From: an uncultured Bacteroidota bacterium
GTDB taxonomy: Bacteria > Bacteroidota > Bacteroidia > Chitinophagales > Chitinophagaceae
DNA: 7,188 nt
NCBI GenBank assembly: GCA_903905685.1
Contig: CAIVHI010000331.1
Coordinates: 1-7,188 of the forward strand
Direction of reading: 5' to 3'
Shown here: positions 6,365 to 7,188 of the stretch, in pieces
How positions within the stretch are numbered: the first letter of the stretch is position 1
Layout: each line of letters starts with the position of its first letter
Program-made: the position numbers and the translations under genes
The notes under the pieces: generated by a model
What the model saw: only the letters and a program-made list of their open reading frames with translations
Database searches by the model: none
Told to the model about the DNA's origin: nothing

Positions 6365-6400
6365 TGAATAGGGCTTGGCGCAAACGTCGAGCCCTATTTG
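6365..6400 (+). terminator. Strong hairpin after the Cys-rich gene
   Basis: AATAGGGCT (6367-6375) pairs with AGCCCTATT (6390-6398), and the stem continues inward with G-C and G-T pairs to a CAAA tetraloop, about 14 bp in all. Only a short T-run follows, so it may be an RNA-stabilising 3' structure or a weak terminator rather than a classical one. It lies 23 bases behind the stop codon. Confidence 0.5.
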
Positions 6401-6495
6401 CGTAGTAGGGTGAGGGTTCTGAAATGGGCCCAAAATACCGTTTCGGTTAAAATTTTGGAGCGAACTCGCCGTTCTATCCGGCCGAAATAGAAAGT

Positions 6496-6519
6496 CCGGC
6501 ACCTCATGCCGGTTTTTTT
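6496..6519 (+). terminator. Intrinsic terminator
   Basis: CCGGCA (6496-6501) and TGCCGG (6507-6512) form a perfect 6-bp GC-rich stem with a 5-base loop, directly followed by seven T residues. It would end the Cys-rich gene transcript, with about 170 bases of 3' untranslated RNA that also contains the upstream hairpin, and insulates the next gene. Confidence 0.82.
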
Positions 6520-6528
6520 GGGCGAAAA

Positions 6529-6561
6529 TTTGCAGTTTTAAAAAAATTATCCCTATCATTG
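6529..6561 (+). promoter_or_regulatory. Candidate promoter of the repeat-containing exported protein
   Basis: TTTG at 6529-6532 and TATCATTG at 6554-6561 are separated by 21 bases; the -33 element (TTTG) is exact and the -7 element (TAnnTTTG) has one mismatch. It sits just after the terminator and gives a leader of about 40 bases before the ATG at 6606. Confidence 0.4.
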
Positions 6562-6605
6562 TATGGTTTTTCCGTTAGGAAGGCCGAAAACATTAAAAGT
6601 CTCTT

Positions 6606-7188
6606 ATGAAAAGAATGAAATTACTCTTTACACTTGCATTACCCGTGTTGCTTTCCGGTAGCGCTATTGCCCAACACGCTGCGGAAAAATCCACGTCTTC
6701 TACAACAATTTCGAGGCTCATCGGTATTGGGGACTGGGTGAACAACGGTGCAACTTTCTATTTCGCAGATTCATCAGTCCTTACCTATACCAGCGGCAGG
6801 GGCGGTGATCTTACCCACCAATTGAAATACGACAGCCTCATCAAACTGAGTTACGGTGCAGATTCCATGTACCATAACGATTCTTTGATGGTTCAGTATT
6901 TCGATGGCAGCAACAACCTGACGTCTGCGATTTCGCAGACTTGGAACGCGCTCACCGGTTGGTACCCCCAAGCGAAAAACCTGTATTACTATAATACATC
7001 AAACTACATTACCAGTTCCATCTTCCAAACTTGGGGTGGCGCTGCTTGGGTACCGGCGTCGCAGAATAGTTACATATACAATGTAGGCACCAACTTGGTC
7101 TTCTCCAACCTGTATGCCACTTGGAACAGCCTGACCTCAACATTCAATAGTGCATCAGAGCAGTTGTACTACTATGATGTGAACGGCA
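6606..7188 (+). CDS. Exported protein with ~30-residue Tyr/Trp repeats (3' partial)
   Basis: The frame is open to the window edge, giving the first 194 residues. The N-terminus is a clear signal peptide (MKRMKLLFTL, a hydrophobic core to residue 21, likely cleavage at AIAQ near 22-23). From about residue 98, units of roughly 30 residues repeat: TW pairs fall at 112-113, 142-143 and 172-173, exactly 30 apart. Each unit opens with an aromatic pair such as YF, YYN, IYN or YYD, followed by an asparagine-rich turn, and ends in a Tyr. The pattern resembles the YD-like repeats of large Bacteroidota surface or secreted proteins, which often end in a type IX secretion signal, but the C-terminus is outside the window so this cannot be tested. 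Codon use and signal peptide style match the preceding Cys-rich gene; a terminator and a candidate promoter separate the two. No enzymatic function is visible. Confidence 0.85.
   Translation, partial: MKRMKLLFTLALPVLLSGSAIAQHAAEKSTSSTTISRLIGIGDWVNNGATFYFADSSVLTYTSGRGGDLTHQLKYDSLIKLSYGADSMYHNDSLMVQYFDGSNNLTSAISQTWNALTGWYPQAKNLYYYNTSNYITSSIFQTWGGAAWVPASQNSYIYNVGTNLVFSNLYATWNSLTSTFNSASEQLYYYDVNG
6897..7188 (+). repeat. About three coding repeats of ~90 bp
   Basis: The repeated protein units (residues about 98-127, 128-156, 157-188, and the start of a fourth) keep a shared QTW or ATW core at 30-residue spacing, but the DNA has diverged, so this is a protein-level repeat. It continues past the window edge. 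Confidence 0.7.

Overview
The window looks like a chromosomal fragment of a Bacteroidota bacterium, plausibly of the Chitinophagales. The evidence is a LytS-type kinase with a LytTR regulator, near absence of Shine-Dalgarno sequences, several matches to the Bacteroidota -33/-7 promoter pattern (TTTG / TAnnTTTG), and two exported proteins of low-complexity or repeat type. This assignment is inferred from style, not from a marker gene.

Layout: (1) 1-1345, plus strand: the 3' part of a LytS-like histidine kinase, followed after one base by its LytTR response regulator. (2) 1462-3304, plus strand: a compact two-gene unit. The first gene is a prokaryotic viperin (radical SAM, CxxxCxxC) fused at its C-terminus to a P-loop nucleotide kinase resembling archaeal-type cytidylate kinase. 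The second gene overlaps it by 11 bases and encodes a small HAD-fold protein of the 5'(3')-deoxyribonucleotidase type. (3) 3305-4089: a long gene-poor stretch with a possible sigma-factor-like remnant. (4) 4130-4201: an initiator tRNA-fMet with its own promoter candidate and a strong intrinsic terminator. (5) 4347-5495, minus strand: a visibly more GC-rich geranylgeranyl-reductase-family flavoprotein. (6) 5686-6342, plus strand: an exported Cys/His-rich protein with seven cysteines spaced exactly six residues apart, followed by hairpins and a terminator. (7) 6606 to the window end: the N-terminal part of an exported protein with about 30-residue Tyr/Trp repeats, cut by the window edge.

The most interesting region is the viperin unit. 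Viperins convert CTP (and, in prokaryotes, also GTP or UTP) to 3'-deoxy-3',4'-didehydro nucleotides that terminate viral RNA synthesis. Here the synthase is joined in one polypeptide to a kinase that could supply its substrate, echoing the vertebrate RSAD2-CMPK2 gene neighbourhood, and is translationally coupled to a nucleotidase that could trim, recycle or detoxify nucleotides. This reads as a small anti-phage nucleotide-chemistry cassette. The upstream two-component system could be its regulator or simply a neighbour; a repeated AACTGTT in the gap between them is a possible but unproven link.
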